From contig NZ_LKTM01000212.1 in the NCBI RefSeq assembly GCF_001417955.2, positions 1 to 61,403 of the forward strand: a DNA stretch of 61,403 bases, read 5' to 3'. Every line of letters begins with the position of its first letter. The first letter of the stretch is position 1. Under the pieces are notes generated by a model. It was not told the DNA's origin. It made no database searches and saw only the letters and a list, made by a program, of their open reading frames with translations. Shown piece by piece: positions 8,104 through 17,334 of this stretch. The position numbers and the translations under genes were made by a program. Source of the DNA: Mycobacterium gordonae (GTDB taxonomy: Bacteria; Actinomycetota; Actinomycetes; Mycobacteriales; Mycobacteriaceae).

Positions 8104-9212
8104 GCCGCGCTCCCGGCGGGAGCCCGGCGTCTGCTCGGCAACACGGCGAGCACCGAGCGGGCGGCCGCAGCCAGCGCGGTGCGGCGCCCCAAGCGCAGTC
8201 CGCGTCGCTCCAGCTGATCGGCCAACCCCGGCTCGGCACGCATCGATGCCAGTAGCGGCGCGCCCGCGATGTCGGCGACCTCGGCCGCGCGCAATCCGCC
8301 CGGCGCCGGCCCGCGGACGACCAGTCCGAGATTGGGATTGATCGCCCGCAATACCGGTACGACAGCCGCAGCGGCCGCGCATGCCCGAACGTCACACCGA
8401 CTGACCAGCACAACCAGCTCGACACTGTCCAGGGCCGCATGGGTCGCCTCAGTCAACCGCCGCGGAAGGTCGCACACCACGGTGACGCCGCCGCGGCGGC
8501 CCGCTTCCACGATCGCCGCAACCGGATCCGCCTCCAACTCACAGCCCCGCCGGGTACCCGACAGAACGCTTACGCCCTGTTGTCGCGGGAGCGCCTCGCG
8601 GATCGCCGGCCAATTCAGCCGTCCACCGGCAAGGGCCAGGTCAGGCCACCGCAACCCGGGTGCGGACTCCCCTCCCACCAGCAGATCGATGCCACCACCC
8701 CACGGGTCGAGGTCGAGCAGCAGTGCGTCGCCCGCGGTCTGCGCCAATGCGGCGGCCAGCAGGGAGGCACCCGCGCCGCCGCAGCCTCCGATGACCGCCA
8801 CGCCGTCTCCGTAGCGGCGGTCGTCGCGCGCCGACTCCGCGGCTTCGGCGAGTTCGCCGACCAGGTCGTGTTCCTGTTGCGGCAACTGCAGCACCCGCTC
8901 GGCGCCCACGGCCACCGCCGACGCCCAGGCATCGGCGTCGGCGTCACAGCTGGTCAACACGCTGACGTGGGCGCGTCGCGGCAATGCGGCCCGGCCGCAC
9001 CGGTGCGCCGCCTGCTGATCGAGGACCACCGCCGCAGCCGCTGACCACGACTTCCTGCTCACCGAACTTCGCTCGCCGGCATGCACCACCCGCAGCCCGA
9101 CGGCTGCGGCGACCCGGTCGATTTCCTCGCGAAGGTGCGGCTGCGCCAGGATCGCCAGCACTCCCGATCCGGCGGGTTCGGAGGGGCGACCGCCCGGAGA
9201 AAGGTCGTTCAC
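8100..9212 (-). CDS. ssd: Septum-site-determining/pilus-associated MinD-like protein Ssd
   Basis: This is a MinD/ParA-type protein of about 370 residues, orthologous by synteny to Rv3660c (Ssd), which inhibits septation when overproduced in mycobacteria. The deviant P-loop reads VIGGCGGAGASLL, without the usual Lys-Thr, and is followed by LLLDLDPWGGGID. It is transcribed into the broken tadA with an ATGA overlap, so it was the first gene of the Tad operon (CpaE/TadZ position). Start: GTG at 9212 follows GGAGG very closely; an internal GTG near 9163 (VLAILAQPHL) is an alternative that would match the shorter M. tuberculosis protein. Confidence 0.85.
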   Translation of the reverse strand: MNDLSPGGRPSEPAGSGVLAILAQPHLREEIDRVAAAVGLRVVHAGERSSVSRKSWSAAAAVVLDQQAAHRCGRAALPRRAHVSVLTSCDADADAWASAVAVGAERVLQLPQQEHDLVGELAEAAESARDDRRYGDGVAVIGGCGGAGASLLAAALAQTAGDALLLDLDPWGGGIDLLVGGESAPGLRWPDLALAGGRLNWPAIREALPRQQGVSVLSGTRRGCELEADPVAAIVEAGRRGGVTVVCDLPRRLTEATHAALDSVELVVLVSRCDVRACAAAAAVVPVLRAINPNLGLVVRGPAPGGLRAAEVADIAGAPLLASMRAEPGLADQLERRGLRLGRRTALAAAARSVLAVLPSRRRAPAGSAA

Positions 9213-9389
9213 CCCTCCACCGTGCGGCGCCGACGGTATTGGACACCAGTGCCAAAGCGGGATCTGTGGAGAAAGACCGGTCTGTGCACCAAATCGTTCG
9301 CTGCGCCCCCGCCGGCGGGGGAACAAGGGCCGTCTCCGCAACGCATAGGTTGCGGGATTTCGCCGTGGGCGAGAAAGATTTTTACCCCA

Positions 9390-9488
9390 GAAAAGGGACG
9401 ACCCCCGCCAGGGGGGGAGGAGGCGGAGGTCGTCGTGTATCAGCCCCGGGGGGTCGGGCTGATACACCCTCGGCTCAAGGCCGAGTAA
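9390..9488 (-). ncRNA. 6C small RNA (B11 family)
   Basis: On the minus strand a TATAGT -10 box (9499-9494) precedes a small stem-loop (9485-9469). Then come two strong hairpins: a 12-bp stem (9467-9435) whose loop contains CCCCCC, and an about 11-bp stem (9433-9398) whose loop holds seven C's. CCCTTTTC follows the last hairpin. Two C-rich loops are the defining feature of the actinobacterial 6C RNA. In M. tuberculosis it (B11, ncRv13660c) sits in the same place, between the Rv3660c and Rv3661 orthologues. 6C RNA base-pairs through its C-rich loops with G-rich mRNA leaders. The 5' end is estimated from the -10 box. Confidence 0.9.
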
Positions 9489-9656
9489 TGCTTACTATAC
9501 ACATGCCAGCCGGGAGTCACGCAAGTACTCGGCGCAAGGAAATAAGTGGCTTGAACCGTGTAAATGCGGTGGGCAGAAAGACAACAGCCGTATTCAGCCG
9601 CCCACTTTGGGGCCCAACATCGCGGCGACAAGGCTTCGTCGACCTATGCTGGACTG

Positions 9657-10514
9657 GTGACCGCCCCCGACGAGGCCGCGCCCCAGCAAATCTCGCCGCA
9701 AACATCGGAGCCGGCGCTGCCGAGTGCCCGCACCGCCGCCTTCTTCGACTTGGACAAGACCATCATCGCCAAGTCGAGCACCCTGGCGTTCAGCAAACCA
9801 TTCTTTGCGCAGGGTCTGCTTAACCGGCGAGCGGTGCTGAAGTCGAGCTACGCGCAATTCATCTTCCTGCTTTCCGGCGCCGATCATGACCAGATGGATC
9901 GGATGCGCACCCACCTGGCGAACATGTGCACGGGCTGGGATGTCGCGCAGGTGAAATCGATCGTCGGCGAGACGCTGCACGACATCGTCACACCACTGGT
10001 GTTCGCCGAAGCCGCGGATCTGATCGCCGCACACAAGCTGTGCGGGCGTGACGTCGTCGTGGTGTCCGCGTCGGGGGAGGAAATCGTCGGGCCCATCGCC
10101 CGCGCCCTGGGCGCCACCCATGCGATGGCGACCCGGATGGTGGTGGAAGACGGAAAGTACACCGGCGAGGTCGGCTTCTACTGCTACGGCGAAGGCAAGG
10201 TGCAGGCGATCCGCGAGTTGGCCGCCCGCGAGGGTTACCCGCTCGAACACTGCTACGCGTATTCCGACTCGATCACCGATCTGCCGATGCTCGAGTCCGT
10301 GGGCCACCCGTCGGTCGTCAACCCCGACCGCGGCCTGCGCAGGGAAGCCCTCGAACGGGGTTGGCCGGTGTTGTCGTTCTCACGACCCGTATCGCTGCGG
10401 GACCGGATCCCGGCACCCTCGGGCGCCGCGATCGCGACGACCGCCGCGGTCGGTGTCACCGCGGCGGCGGCAGGCGCGGTCACGTATGCCTTGTTGCGGC
10501 GTTTCGCTTTCTAG
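9657..10514 (+). CDS. HAD-superfamily SerB-like phosphatase (Rv3661-like)
   Basis: The 285-residue protein has HAD motif I FFDLDKT at about residue 36, motif II VVSASGE, and motif III SDSITDLPML. This is the SerB/PSP subfamily (HAD-IB) with a helical cap. A C-terminal Ala/Val-rich segment (about residues 258-280) looks like a single membrane anchor. Phosphoserine is a possible substrate, but related mycobacterial proteins may act on lipid phosphates, so the substrate is not assigned. GTG at 9657 is preferred over the in-frame ATG at 9564, whose extra residues look non-coding and lie close to the 6C promoter. Confidence 0.85.
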   Translation: MTAPDEAAPQQISPQTSEPALPSARTAAFFDLDKTIIAKSSTLAFSKPFFAQGLLNRRAVLKSSYAQFIFLLSGADHDQMDRMRTHLANMCTGWDVAQVKSIVGETLHDIVTPLVFAEAADLIAAHKLCGRDVVVVSASGEEIVGPIARALGATHAMATRMVVEDGKYTGEVGFYCYGEGKVQAIRELAAREGYPLEHCYAYSDSITDLPMLESVGHPSVVNPDRGLRREALERGWPVLSFSRPVSLRDRIPAPSGAAIATTAAVGVTAAAAGAVTYALLRRFAF

Positions 10515-10604
10515 CAGCCAGCAGCGTCAGCAAACACTTAGTGCGCGCAATTAATTTGCGTTGCACAACTTTGACACGTTTAGGCCTTGCTGTGCCTGAG
10601 GTCT

Positions 10605-10916
10605 AGTAGTACAAAGGAGTCACGGCAGCCTGGTGAGGCCAAGGTCGATCCGGAAGAGAAGGTTCGATCTCCCAACCCGGGCACCCAGCACGGTTCCCGG
10701 CACCCACGCGGAGTCATAGCCACTGATATGGCAGAAGTGTTGCGGGCCTGCGTAATTGCGAAGAACGGATTGCCCCGACGGCCCTTTGGGTGGGGTCGCA
10801 GCAGGAAGTGTCGCAAACGCGCCGAGGCCACCCACGCAGCCCAGAAATGCACGCTTGGTAACCGAGAACCGTGTTGGCGGGCGGCGATTCGATAATTTCG
10901 GATCGCCGCCCGCTTT
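10605..10916 (+). ncRNA. Ms1 / MTS2823 RNA polymerase-binding RNA
   Basis: A stretch of about 300 nt with no convincing ORF lies between the Rv3661-like and Rv3662c-like genes, exactly where Ms1 (MTS2823, ncRv13661) is encoded in mycobacteria. A TTGACA box at 10571 precedes it and a strong Rho-independent-type hairpin ends it at about 10913. The interior is rich in complementary GC blocks, suggesting extensive pairing. Ms1 binds core RNA polymerase free of sigma factor and accumulates in stationary phase, a 6S-RNA analogue. The 5' end is approximate; no clear -10 hexamer was found at standard spacing. Confidence 0.88.
10877..10916 (+). terminator. Terminator of Ms1
   Basis: A perfect 12-bp stem (GCGGGCGGCGAT at 10877-10888 with its complement at 10902-10913) is followed by TTT. 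It is one of the clearest intrinsic terminators in the window. Confidence 0.85.
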
Positions 10917-10950
10917 GCATTTGTGCGTCCTTATTGTGGCCATCTGCCAG

Positions 10951-11706
10951 CTATCGCCGGGGCACCGCCTCCGCAATCGCCAGCGCCTCCTGCGCGCCCG
11001 ACCTCAGCGCCCGGCAACACAGCACCAGCCAGCCCGCCACGCCGTCGGCGGTGCCCGACGCGAACTTACCCGCGGCGTCGCGGTACGCGGCCGGCTGACG
11101 CATCCAATTGACCTCCGGCACACCGAGCCCGTGCGGGTCCAACCCGGTGGCGATGGTGACCAGACGCGACACTCCGCGTGCCACCACCCCGTCGGCGCTG
11201 CCGAAGGGCCGCAGCGTCAATAATTCGCCATGCGCCACCGCAGCAACCACCGGCGCCGACGCCTGAGTGGGTCGGCTGACCACCTCCGCGAGCAACTCCA
11301 GCCGCCGGCCGATGTCGGGATCGACGCGCGGCCGGCCCAGCCGTTCGTCGTCAACCAGGTCGGCGGCGGCGAGCATGTGCAGCCGCGCGAGTGCTTGCAG
11401 TGGCGCCTTCTGCCAGACCGCCACAAGCGCTCCCCCGCCGCCCTCCAGGGCCTGCGCCACCCGTAGCGCACCGCCGAACACCGGATCGCTCACGCCCTCA
11501 GCATCCGCGACGTCGTCCAGTCGCACCGGGCCCCCGTCGAGCACCGAGGATGCCCGCGCCGCACGCAGGGATGCCTCCGCGGCAGTCACGGGCCAGCCAC
11601 GCAGGTTGGCCCGATGCCGGTGCGCGCGACCGAGTGCCTCGCGCGCCCGGTCGCTCGCCTCGGCGACGCCGGGCAGATCCATCAGCGGAGCCAGCGGGTC
11701 AGTCAC
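10951..11706 (-). CDS. Conserved protein with degenerate Fic-like fold (Rv3662c-like)
   Basis: The 251-residue protein is syntenic with Rv3662c. The N-terminal half has AAEASLRAARASSVLDGG, resembling the inhibitory-helix and early region of Fic proteins (E/S-rich SxxxEG context). At residues about 180-200 TLRPFGSADGVVARGVSR aligns in layout with the Fic core HPFxxGNGRxxR, but the catalytic His is Leu, and Asn and the first Arg are lost. If it is a Fic relative, it would not catalyse AMP transfer by the normal route. The function is unknown; the Fic resemblance is motif reading by eye. GTG start. Confidence 0.6.
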   Translation of the reverse strand: MTDPLAPLMDLPGVAEASDRAREALGRAHRHRANLRGWPVTAAEASLRAARASSVLDGGPVRLDDVADAEGVSDPVFGGALRVAQALEGGGGALVAVWQKAPLQALARLHMLAAADLVDDERLGRPRVDPDIGRRLELLAEVVSRPTQASAPVVAAVAHGELLTLRPFGSADGVVARGVSRLVTIATGLDPHGLGVPEVNWMRQPAAYRDAAGKFASGTADGVAGWLVLCCRALRSGAQEALAIAEAVPRR

Positions 11707-11717
11707 AGGTTGCCAAC

Positions 11718-13355
11718 CTATCGGGGTCCGGCCGGAGTCCCGGGAATGGCCTCCAGAAGCTGCCGGGTGTAGTCGTGGGCGGGCCTGGTGAAAACCGCGT
11801 CGGTAGGCGCGTGCTCCACCACCCGACCACCTCGCATCACCAGCACGTCATCGGAGATCTGCCGGACCACCGCCAGATCGTGGCTGATGAATAGATAGGT
11901 GAGGCCCAGGTTGGCCTGCAGCTCGCCCAGCAGGTCGAGGATCTGCGCCTGCACCAGCACGTCGAGCGCCGACACCGCCTCATCGCAGACCAGGACATCG
12001 GGCCGCAGCGCGAGCGCCCGCGCGATCGCGACCCGCTGCCGCTGGCCCCCTGAAAGCTCGCGGGGCAGCCGGTGGAACACCGACGACGGCAACGCCACCT
12101 GCTCCAGCAGCTCGCGCACCGTCTGCTCACGCCGGCGACGATCGCCGACCCGGTGAATCCGGAGTGGCTCCTCGATGGCACGGAACACTGAGTACATCGG
12201 ATCCAGACTGCTGTACGGGTTCTGGAAGACCGGCTGAATCCGGCGGCGGAAGGCCAGCGTCTGGCGCACCGCGTCGACGTCGGTTCCGTCGAAGACGACG
12301 CTGCCAGAGGTCGGTTGCAGCAGGCCCAGGACCATCCGCGCCACGGTCGACTTACCGGAGCCGGATTCGCCCACGATCGCCAGCGTGCTGGCACGCCGGA
12401 CCCGGAACGAAACCCTATCCACCGCAGGGAATTCCGTTCGTCGCCAGGGCAGACCGCGACTCTCCGGGTAGGTCTTCGTCAGCTCGGACACCACCACGAT
12501 GTCGTCCTGCGCTCCGGCATGTTCGGCCGCCTCGGCGGCCACCCGCTCCCGGATCTCGGTGGAGCGCCTGTCGCGTGCGGACACAGACGGGGCCGCGGCC
12601 ACCAGCCGCTGGGTGTACTCGTGCGCCGGCTCACGCAGAATAGACTGCGCGGCACCGGATTCCACCACCTTGCCGCGGTGGATGACCACCACCTGCTCGG
12701 CCCGTTCGGCGGCCAGCGCCAGGTCGTGGGTGATGAGCAGCAACGCGGTACCCAGTTCATCGGTGAGCCGCTGCAGGTGGTCGAGGACCTGGCGCTGCAC
12801 GGTGACGTCCAGTGCCGACGTCGGTTCATCGGCGATCAGCAACCGGGGCCGCCCCGCCAGGCCGATCGCGATCAGCGCGCGCTGACACATGCCGCCGGAC
12901 AGTTGGTGAGGGTATCGTCCGGCCTGCTTGGCCGGGTCCGGCATGCCGGCGTCGGCCAGTAACTGCACCGCGCGCCGTCGCGCGTCGCGGCCATCGGTGT
13001 TGACGCGCAACGCCTCCCGGACCTGGAAGCCGCCCTTCCACACCGGATTGAGGTTGGTCATCGGATCCTGTGGCACGTAACCGATTTCGCGGCCTCTGAT
13101 GGAGCGCATCGACCGCCGGTCGGCGCCGGTGATATCGCGACCATCGAACGTGATGCGCCCACCGGTGATTCGTCCCCCCGGTGACAGCAGCCCCAGGATC
13201 GCGGCCGCCGTGGTGGACTTCCCGGAGCCCGATTCGCCGACGACGGCCACGGTCTGACCGCGACCGACCCTGAGATCGACGCCGTGCAGCACCGGTTCGT
13301 CGGTACCGAACCGCACCTGCAGGCCCTCGACCGCCAGCAGAGCCTGCCCCGTCAT
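11718..13355 (-). CDS. dppD: Peptide ABC transporter ATP-binding protein, two fused ATPase domains
   Basis: Two complete ABC ATPase domains are fused in one 545-residue chain, as in DppD of mycobacteria. Domain 1 (about 1-260) has GESGSGKSTTAA and LIADEPTSALD, with signature LSGGMCQR. Domain 2 (about 285-545) has GESGSGKSTVAR, LSGGQRQR and LVCDEAVSALD. It energises import of short peptides through DppB/DppC; in M. tuberculosis DppABCD also carries haem. The start chosen (ATG at 13355) overlaps the dppC stop by 4 nt. It is the last gene of a dppABCD operon transcribed leftwards. Confidence 0.95.
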   Translation of the reverse strand: MTGQALLAVEGLQVRFGTDEPVLHGVDLRVGRGQTVAVVGESGSGKSTTAAAILGLLSPGGRITGGRITFDGRDITGADRRSMRSIRGREIGYVPQDPMTNLNPVWKGGFQVREALRVNTDGRDARRRAVQLLADAGMPDPAKQAGRYPHQLSGGMCQRALIAIGLAGRPRLLIADEPTSALDVTVQRQVLDHLQRLTDELGTALLLITHDLALAAERAEQVVVIHRGKVVESGAAQSILREPAHEYTQRLVAAAPSVSARDRRSTEIRERVAAEAAEHAGAQDDIVVVSELTKTYPESRGLPWRRTEFPAVDRVSFRVRRASTLAIVGESGSGKSTVARMVLGLLQPTSGSVVFDGTDVDAVRQTLAFRRRIQPVFQNPYSSLDPMYSVFRAIEEPLRIHRVGDRRRREQTVRELLEQVALPSSVFHRLPRELSGGQRQRVAIARALALRPDVLVCDEAVSALDVLVQAQILDLLGELQANLGLTYLFISHDLAVVRQISDDVLVMRGGRVVEHAPTDAVFTRPAHDYTRQLLEAIPGTPAGPR

Positions 13356-14173
13356 GCCCGCCACGCCCGTGACGCCGGATCCAGCCCATCGCGTAGCGCG
13401 TCACCCATCATCATGAACGCCAGCACCGTAATCGCAAGGGCCCCAGCGGGATAGAACAGAATTGGGGAGCCCGCCCGCAGCCGCATCTGTGCCACATTGA
13501 TGTCCCCGCCCCAGGACACCACCGACGTCGGCAGCCCAACGCCGAGATACGACAGGGTGGCTTCGGTGACGATGAAGACGCCGAGCGCGATCGTGGACAC
13601 CGCGATCACCGGGCCCATCGCGTTGGGCACCACGTGCCGGAGCAGCGTTCGAAAACGACTCAGGCCCAAGGCCTCCGCCGCCAGCACGTAATCGCTGCCC
13701 CGGACTTCGAGCACCGAACTGCGAGCGATGCGTGCCACTTGCGGCCACCCGAAAAGGGCAAGTATCGCGACCACGGTCCACACCGTGCGATGGTGCATGA
13801 CCTGCATCAGCACGATGGCGGCCAGCAGCAACGGCAGTGCGAAGAAGACGTCGGTGACCCGGGAGACCAACGCGTCGACCCAGCTTCCGTAGAACCCCGC
13901 CAACGCACCCAGCGTCCCCCCGACGACGAACACGGCCAGCGTCGCGCCCAACCCGACGGTGACCGACGCCCGCGCACCGTGAATGGTCCGCGAATAGATG
14001 TCGTGACCCTGTAGGTCGGTACCGAACCAGTGCGCCGCCGACGGAGGCAGCAGGCTCTGGGCCGGATCGGCGTAGCCCGGGTCGACGCCGGTGAACAACG
14101 CCGGGAACGCGGCAACCAGCAGGATCAACGCGATCAAGACCGCCGCGATGAGGAACTTGGGGCGTCTATACAT
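13352..14173 (-). CDS. dppC: Peptide ABC transporter permease DppC
   Basis: This is a membrane protein of about 273 residues with an N-terminal TM helix (FLIAAVLIALILLVAAFPAL) and five more, and the periplasmic GTDLQGHDIYSR motif typical of OppC/DppC. The EAA coupling motif reads EALGLSRFRTLLRHVVPNA. The ATG at 14173 overlaps the dppB stop by 8 nt; an upstream ATG at 14200 would lengthen the overlap and add a basic tail without homology. Confidence 0.94.
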   Translation of the reverse strand: MYRRPKFLIAAVLIALILLVAAFPALFTGVDPGYADPAQSLLPPSAAHWFGTDLQGHDIYSRTIHGARASVTVGLGATLAVFVVGGTLGALAGFYGSWVDALVSRVTDVFFALPLLLAAIVLMQVMHHRTVWTVVAILALFGWPQVARIARSSVLEVRGSDYVLAAEALGLSRFRTLLRHVVPNAMGPVIAVSTIALGVFIVTEATLSYLGVGLPTSVVSWGGDINVAQMRLRAGSPILFYPAGALAITVLAFMMMGDALRDGLDPASRAWRA

Positions 14174-15092
14174 AACGGATCCGCGGGTCCAGCGCCGCAT
14201 ACAGCAGGTCCACCAACAAATTGCTGACCAGATAGATCAGCACCAGCACCGTCACGATCGACACGACCGTGGGCGCCTCCTGGCGGGTGACCGCCTGATA
14301 CAGCACGCCACCGACGCCGTGAATATTGAAGATCCCCTCGGTGACGATTGCGCCGCCCATCAGTGCTCCGAGATCGGCACCGAGAAAAGTGACCACGGGG
14401 ATCAGCGAGTTGCGCAGGATGTGGACCGTCACCACCCGGGGCCGGGACAGCCCCTTGGCCGTTGCGGTCCGCACGTAGTCGGAGTGCGCGTTGGCGGCGA
14501 CCGCGGACCGCGTCAACCGCACCACGTAGGCGAACGACACCAGGCCCAGCACGATTCCGGGCAGCAGCAACCGCCCGAACGTGGCGCGGCCGCCGACGGT
14601 GACCGGTGCCCACCCAAGCCTGACGCCGAATACGAACTGCGCCAGAAATCCCAGCACGAAAATCGGGATGGCGATGATGACCAGCCCGGTGACCAACACA
14701 GTGGCGTCGAAGATGCCACCCTGACGCAGTCCGGCGATCACCCCGAAGCCGATGCCCAGCACGCCTTCCACCACCAGTGCGATCAGAGCCAGCCGGATCG
14801 TCACCGGAAAGGCATGCGCCAGAACAGCACTGACCGGCAGGCCGGAATAGGCGCGGCCCAGGTCGCCATGCACGAGTCCACCCAGGTAGCGCAGATACTG
14901 CACCAGGAAAGGATCGTCAAGGTGGTAGCGGGCGCGCAGTTGGGCCGTCACCTCCGGGCTCAGCGGCCGATCGCCGGCGATCGCGGCCACCGGGTCACCC
15001 GGCAGCAGAAAAACCATGCCGTAGATCAGCAGCGTGGCACCCAGGAAGACGGGGATCATGAGGGCGATCCGGCGCAGTACGTACCAGCCCAT
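14166..15092 (-). CDS. dppB: Peptide ABC transporter permease DppB
   Basis: This 308-residue OppB/DppB permease begins MGWYVLRRIALMIPVF, the classic OppB start, with six predicted TM helices. The EAA loop reads TAKGLSRPRVVTVHILRNS. It pairs with DppC to form the inner-membrane channel. The start lies 1 nt after the dppA stop and the end overlaps dppC, so the operon is translated as one block. Confidence 0.95.
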   Translation of the reverse strand: MGWYVLRRIALMIPVFLGATLLIYGMVFLLPGDPVAAIAGDRPLSPEVTAQLRARYHLDDPFLVQYLRYLGGLVHGDLGRAYSGLPVSAVLAHAFPVTIRLALIALVVEGVLGIGFGVIAGLRQGGIFDATVLVTGLVIIAIPIFVLGFLAQFVFGVRLGWAPVTVGGRATFGRLLLPGIVLGLVSFAYVVRLTRSAVAANAHSDYVRTATAKGLSRPRVVTVHILRNSLIPVVTFLGADLGALMGGAIVTEGIFNIHGVGGVLYQAVTRQEAPTVVSIVTVLVLIYLVSNLLVDLLYAALDPRIRYV

Positions 15093-15093
15093 T

Positions 15094-16707
15094 TCAGCCC
15101 TTCACAATGTTCTCGTAGTCGGGCAGCCCGTTCCAGGTGGGCTTGACGTTGCGGACCTGGCTCGACCATCCGATGACACTGATGTAGTACCACAACGGGA
15201 CGGCTGGCATGTCGTGCAACAGGATTCGTTGCGCCACGTTGGCCAGCACGTCCGCCTGGTGCAGGTCCGGCGCGGCCTCGGCCGCCGTCAGCGCGGCATC
15301 GAATTCCGGGCTGGAGTATCCGACGTCGTTGGATCCGGCGCCGGTCGCGTACAGCGGCGCCAGAAACTCGATCATCGACGGATAGTCGCCGATCCAGCCG
15401 GCGCGAAACGCGGAGTCGATGGTGCGGTTGGTGATCTGGGTGCGGAACCCGGCGAAGGTCGGTTGCGGTGCCCCGACGGCGTCGATGCCCAGCGTGTTCT
15501 TGATGCTGTTGGCCACCGCGTCCACCCACTCCTGATGGCCGCTGTCGGCGTTGTAGGCGATGGCGTATCTGCCCGTCCATGGCGATATCGCGTTGGCCTG
15601 GGCCCATAGTTGCTGCGCCCGTTGCGGGTTGAAGTCCAGCGCGTCGTTGCCGGGGATGTCGGGATCGAAGCCCGGCAACGAGCTTGCGGTGAAATCGCGC
15701 GCCGGACTGCGTGTTCCATTGAAAATCTGCTGGCAGATCTGCGGGCGGTTGATGGCCGCCGATATCGCAAGCCGGCGCAGCCTTCCCTCCTCACCACCGA
15801 AATGCCGCAGCCGCAACGGAGTATCGAGAGACTGACTGACGGCCACCGGTCCCTTGACGGCATTGCCACCCAGGTCGCGCTGGTAGATGGTCAGCGCGCT
15901 GGACGGAATCGTGTCCAGCACATCGAGATTGCCCGAGAGCAGGTCAGCGTAGGCGGTGTCCAGGTTGGCGTAGAACTCGAACCGCAATCCCTTGTTCCGG
16001 GGTATGCGGTTGCCGTGGTAATCGGGGTTGGCCACCAGGTCGATCTTCACGTTGTGTTCCCATGCCGGCCCGTCGGGACCGTCGGCCAGCTTGTAGGGAC
16101 CGTCGCCCACCGGATGGCGACCGAAAGCCTGCATATCGCGAAAAGCCGAGGAGGGCAACGGATAAAACGCGTTGTGGCCCAAGCTCAGCATGAAGTCGAT
16201 GGTCGGCGCCCGCAACAGCACGGTGAATTCGAGATCGCTCACCACGCGCAGCCCGGACATGCTGGTCGGCTTGCCGTCACCGGGAGTCTGCGACAGTCGG
16301 TCGAATCCTTCAATCGGGCTGAAGAACTGCTGCTGCAGTTGGGCATTGACCCCTGCCGCCCCGTAGTTCCAGGCGTCGACGAACGAGTGGGCCGTCACCG
16401 AAGAGCCGTCGGTGAATGTCCAGCCCGGTTTGAGGACGATCCGGTAGTTGACGTTGTCCGGTGTCTCGATCGACTGCGCGACTTCGAGCGAGGGCCGCCC
16501 GGCCGAGTCGTAGGACACCAGGCCGGCGAACAGCCGGTCGACGATGCGGCCGCCGTTGCTGTCGTTGGTGCCGGTCGGGATCAGTGGGTTGGGCGGTTCG
16601 CCGCCGTTGACCACCACCGCGTCGGGGGTGAGCATCCCGCCGCCGCATCCGGCCAGGCAACCGGCCACCAACAGGGCCGCCAGCACCGTCCGCATCATCC
16701 GACGCAC
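15094..16707 (-). CDS. dppA: Peptide-binding lipoprotein DppA
   Basis: This 537-residue solute-binding protein belongs to family 5. The signal peptide ends in the lipobox LAGC (Cys at about residue 21), so the mature protein is lipid-anchored outside the membrane. The conserved SBP_bac_5 segments are visible: NYRIVLKPGWTFTDGSSVTA and VGDGPYKL. In M. tuberculosis DppA binds tetrapeptides and haem. It is the first gene of dppABCD. Confidence 0.95.
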   Translation of the reverse strand: MRRMMRTVLAALLVAGCLAGCGGGMLTPDAVVVNGGEPPNPLIPTGTNDSNGGRIVDRLFAGLVSYDSAGRPSLEVAQSIETPDNVNYRIVLKPGWTFTDGSSVTAHSFVDAWNYGAAGVNAQLQQQFFSPIEGFDRLSQTPGDGKPTSMSGLRVVSDLEFTVLLRAPTIDFMLSLGHNAFYPLPSSAFRDMQAFGRHPVGDGPYKLADGPDGPAWEHNVKIDLVANPDYHGNRIPRNKGLRFEFYANLDTAYADLLSGNLDVLDTIPSSALTIYQRDLGGNAVKGPVAVSQSLDTPLRLRHFGGEEGRLRRLAISAAINRPQICQQIFNGTRSPARDFTASSLPGFDPDIPGNDALDFNPQRAQQLWAQANAISPWTGRYAIAYNADSGHQEWVDAVANSIKNTLGIDAVGAPQPTFAGFRTQITNRTIDSAFRAGWIGDYPSMIEFLAPLYATGAGSNDVGYSSPEFDAALTAAEAAPDLHQADVLANVAQRILLHDMPAVPLWYYISVIGWSSQVRNVKPTWNGLPDYENIVKG

Positions 16708-16724
16708 ACCAGCGACCCTAGAGG

Positions 16725-17249
16725 CTAAGACGGCGGCACCGGCTCGATGACCACCTGCGTGACCGGATGCACCTGCAACTGGCAGCCCTCGATCGCCGCC
16801 GCCACGGTGACGCTCTCACCCCCACCCGGAGGGGTGACGCTCAGCTCCGTGTAGTTCGGACAGGGGTCGCCGCCGGAATTGACCGACATGCCCTCCACCA
16901 CCGCCTCAGCGCGCTGCGAGGGTGACACCGTGACGGTGGGAGGCACATCTGAACTGTTGGGCAGACCTCCCATGTATCCGCGCAGGGTGGGTTGCGCTGT
17001 GATCGGCGGCCCGCCGCTGCCCGATTCCACTGTGGGATAACCGGTGAGCGTGCACGGCGCCGCGCCGGGGGCCGCCGCGAATATCAGTGTCACCGCGCGG
17101 TGGCCGACGGCGGCCTCGGGTCCGGCGGCGGTGACCACGAGCTGCCCGGACGGGCACGGCGCGGGGTCGGTCGGAGCCGCCCAGGCGGGCGGGGCGGTGA
17201 AACTTGCCGTGGCGGCCAGGGCGGCCACGATCCGAAGTGCTGGTGCCAT
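16725..17249 (-). CDS. Secreted DUF4232 domain protein
   Basis: The 174-residue protein has a signal peptide (MAPALRIVAALAATASFTAP, cleavage near AWA-AP). The mature part fits DUF4232: an early CPSGQL, a domain with TLIFAAAPGAAPCTLTGYPTV, then proline- and glycine-rich strands. Four cysteines could form two disulfides. The domain is common in secreted actinobacterial proteins and has no known reaction. It sits upstream of dppA on the same strand with an 18-nt gap, so it may be co-transcribed. The ATG at 17249 is chosen because it begins the signal peptide. Confidence 0.75.
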   Translation of the reverse strand: MAPALRIVAALAATASFTAPPAWAAPTDPAPCPSGQLVVTAAGPEAAVGHRAVTLIFAAAPGAAPCTLTGYPTVESGSGGPPITAQPTLRGYMGGLPNSSDVPPTVTVSPSQRAEAVVEGMSVNSGGDPCPNYTELSVTPPGGGESVTVAAAIEGCQLQVHPVTQVVIEPVPPS

Positions 17250-17334
17250 GCCCCGAATTGTCCGGCAGGTGGACTCCCGGTGACGAATCGAAGCCCACAG
17301 GCTTCCACGCCGGCGCGGAGTTACGCTCACATCC

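Noticed and set aside
14091..15146. 351-codon plus-strand frame opposite dppB/dppC
   Set aside because: Composition (Gln, His, Asp, Arg) is that of a shadow frame; dppB and dppC on the other strand are clear membrane proteins.
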